Shown piece by piece: positions 63,473 through 64,000 of a stretch of DNA of 64,000 nucleotides. The position numbers were made by a program, and so were the translations under genes. The stretch's first letter is position 1. The number at the start of each line of letters is the position of its first letter. Source of the DNA: Candidatus Endolissoclinum faulkneri L2 (GTDB lineage: Bacteria; Pseudomonadota; Alphaproteobacteria; Thalassobaculales; Thalassobaculaceae); contig NC_019566.1 in assembly GCF_000319385.1 (NCBI RefSeq), forward strand, positions 537,015 to 601,014. Direction: 5' to 3'. The notes under the pieces are model-generated. The model ran no database searches, was not told where the DNA came from, and was given only the letters and a program-made list of their open reading frames with translations.

Positions 63473-64000
63473 TCAAATGAAAAATTGATAAATAATAAAA
63501 ATTACGTAAGTCGTTAAAAATACCATGGCCCAAGTTCTATTAAACTTTGGTAAAACAATGGCCATTGCGATAAACAGGATAGTAACACTCAACATAAACC
63601 ATAAATTTAGTATTGTTACGTCTTGGGGTACAGGCAAAGGGTTGACTAAGGCAGTTATTCCTATAATACCCATCGTGTTAAAAATATTGGATCCTATTAT
63701 ATTACCCAGCGCCAAGTTGTTGTGTCGGTGTAATGCAGCAACGATTGTAGTGGCAAGCTCAGGCAGTGAAGTACCTACGGCAACGATAGTAATTCCAATA
63801 ACTGTTTCTGAAATACCGATATGATTTGCTATGCTCACCGCTCCATCTAGTAAAAAACGAGCTCCAGCAAGCACAGCAATTAAACCTCCTGACATGTACA
63901 AAAAGATACACCATCCTTTTGTTATTAAGAAGTCACTTTTTTCAACTTTCTCGGTACTTAAATCATTATTCTGTCGTTGTTCTTCTCGATAGCAGTAGAA
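63473..64000 (-). CDS. Calcium/sodium antiporter family protein, 3' part (cut by window end)
   Basis: The last 175 codons of a CaCA-family exchanger. The frame has no stop up to base 64000, so the gene continues beyond the window; the TTG at 63901 is not its start. The visible part begins in a charged cytoplasmic loop, then runs through about five helices with the second alpha repeat G-T-S-L-P-E-L-A-T-T-I-V-A and G-N-I-I-G-S-N-I-F-N. This matches the C-terminal half of YrbG-type proteins. The 30-base gap to the SDR gene suggests one operon. Confidence 0.9.
   Translation of the reverse strand, partial: FYCYREEQRQNNDLSTEKVEKSDFLITKGWCIFLYMSGGLIAVLAGARFLLDGAVSIANHIGISETVIGITIVAVGTSLPELATTIVAALHRHNNLALGNIIGSNIFNTMGIIGITALVNPLPVPQDVTILNLWFMLSVTILFIAMAIVLPKFNRTWAMVFLTTYVIFIIYQFFI

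Noticed and set aside
1-64000. Insertion sequences, prophage, CRISPR arrays, toxin-antitoxin or biosynthetic clusters
   Set aside because: No transposase, integrase, Cas, polyketide or peptide synthetase motif and no regularly spaced repeat was found on either strand.

Overview
The window looks like a chromosome segment of a host-restricted alphaproteobacterium with a shrinking, AT-rich genome. Three things point there. First, the gene order tRNA-Leu, tig, clpP, clpX, lon, tRNA-Val, tRNA-Asp, nuoA-N, coaX, rnj is the order usual in Alphaproteobacteria, as is secG, pyrG, kdsA, eno. Second, the gene content fits: RNase J, a split three-gene transhydrogenase, a cbb3 oxidase with CcoG, CcoH and CcoS, and the 7Fe ferredoxin FdxA. 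Third, only about two thirds of the window is coding, and the rest is very AT-rich DNA in gaps of 1 to 3 kb with no recognisable gene. That mix of intact housekeeping genes and eroded spacers resembles tunicate-type symbionts such as Candidatus Endolissoclinum. The organism assignment is inference; no rRNA gene is present to test it.

Layout. 1-866 is empty. 867-17805 (minus strand) is one long operon: all 14 complex I genes, then coaX and rnj. 18029-19324 holds tRNA-Asp and tRNA-Val in a large spacer. 19729-26107 (minus) is lon, clpX, clpP and tig, with tRNA-Leu upstream. 27312-27485 is an orphan ccoS too short for a usual ORF cutoff. 27841-29178 is pyrC (minus), 30241-30834 is folE, and 31190-36688 is ccoN-ccoO-ccoP-ccoG-ccoH. 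39059-39802 is tpiA (minus). 41040-46259 is secG, pyrG, kdsA, eno. 47364-48915 is argH plus a 41-residue LptM-like lipoprotein gene. 51993-52331 is fdxA. 53960-54944 is rplM-rpsI (minus), 56119-59197 is pntA1-pntA2-pntB (minus), and 60487-64000 (minus) holds uvrC, a pteridine-reductase-like SDR and the 3' part of a Ca/Na antiporter.

Together the genes describe an aerobic or microaerobic cell with NADH dehydrogenase I, transhydrogenase and a high-affinity cbb3 oxidase, lower glycolysis, pyrimidine, folate, arginine and CoA synthesis, an outer membrane (KdsA, LptM) and ClpXP/Lon proteolysis. I see no mobile element, CRISPR array, phage or secondary-metabolite gene.

Most worth a second look: a bistable RNA leader that could mask the lon ribosome binding site; four unrelated long near-perfect inverted repeats standing in otherwise eroded DNA; a tandem palindrome resembling an operator between tpiA and secG; a nested hairpin with a mini-ORF upstream of argH; and precise losses of expected neighbours (birA, hupB, ccoQ, ccoI). 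I did not find a convincing new multi-gene system.
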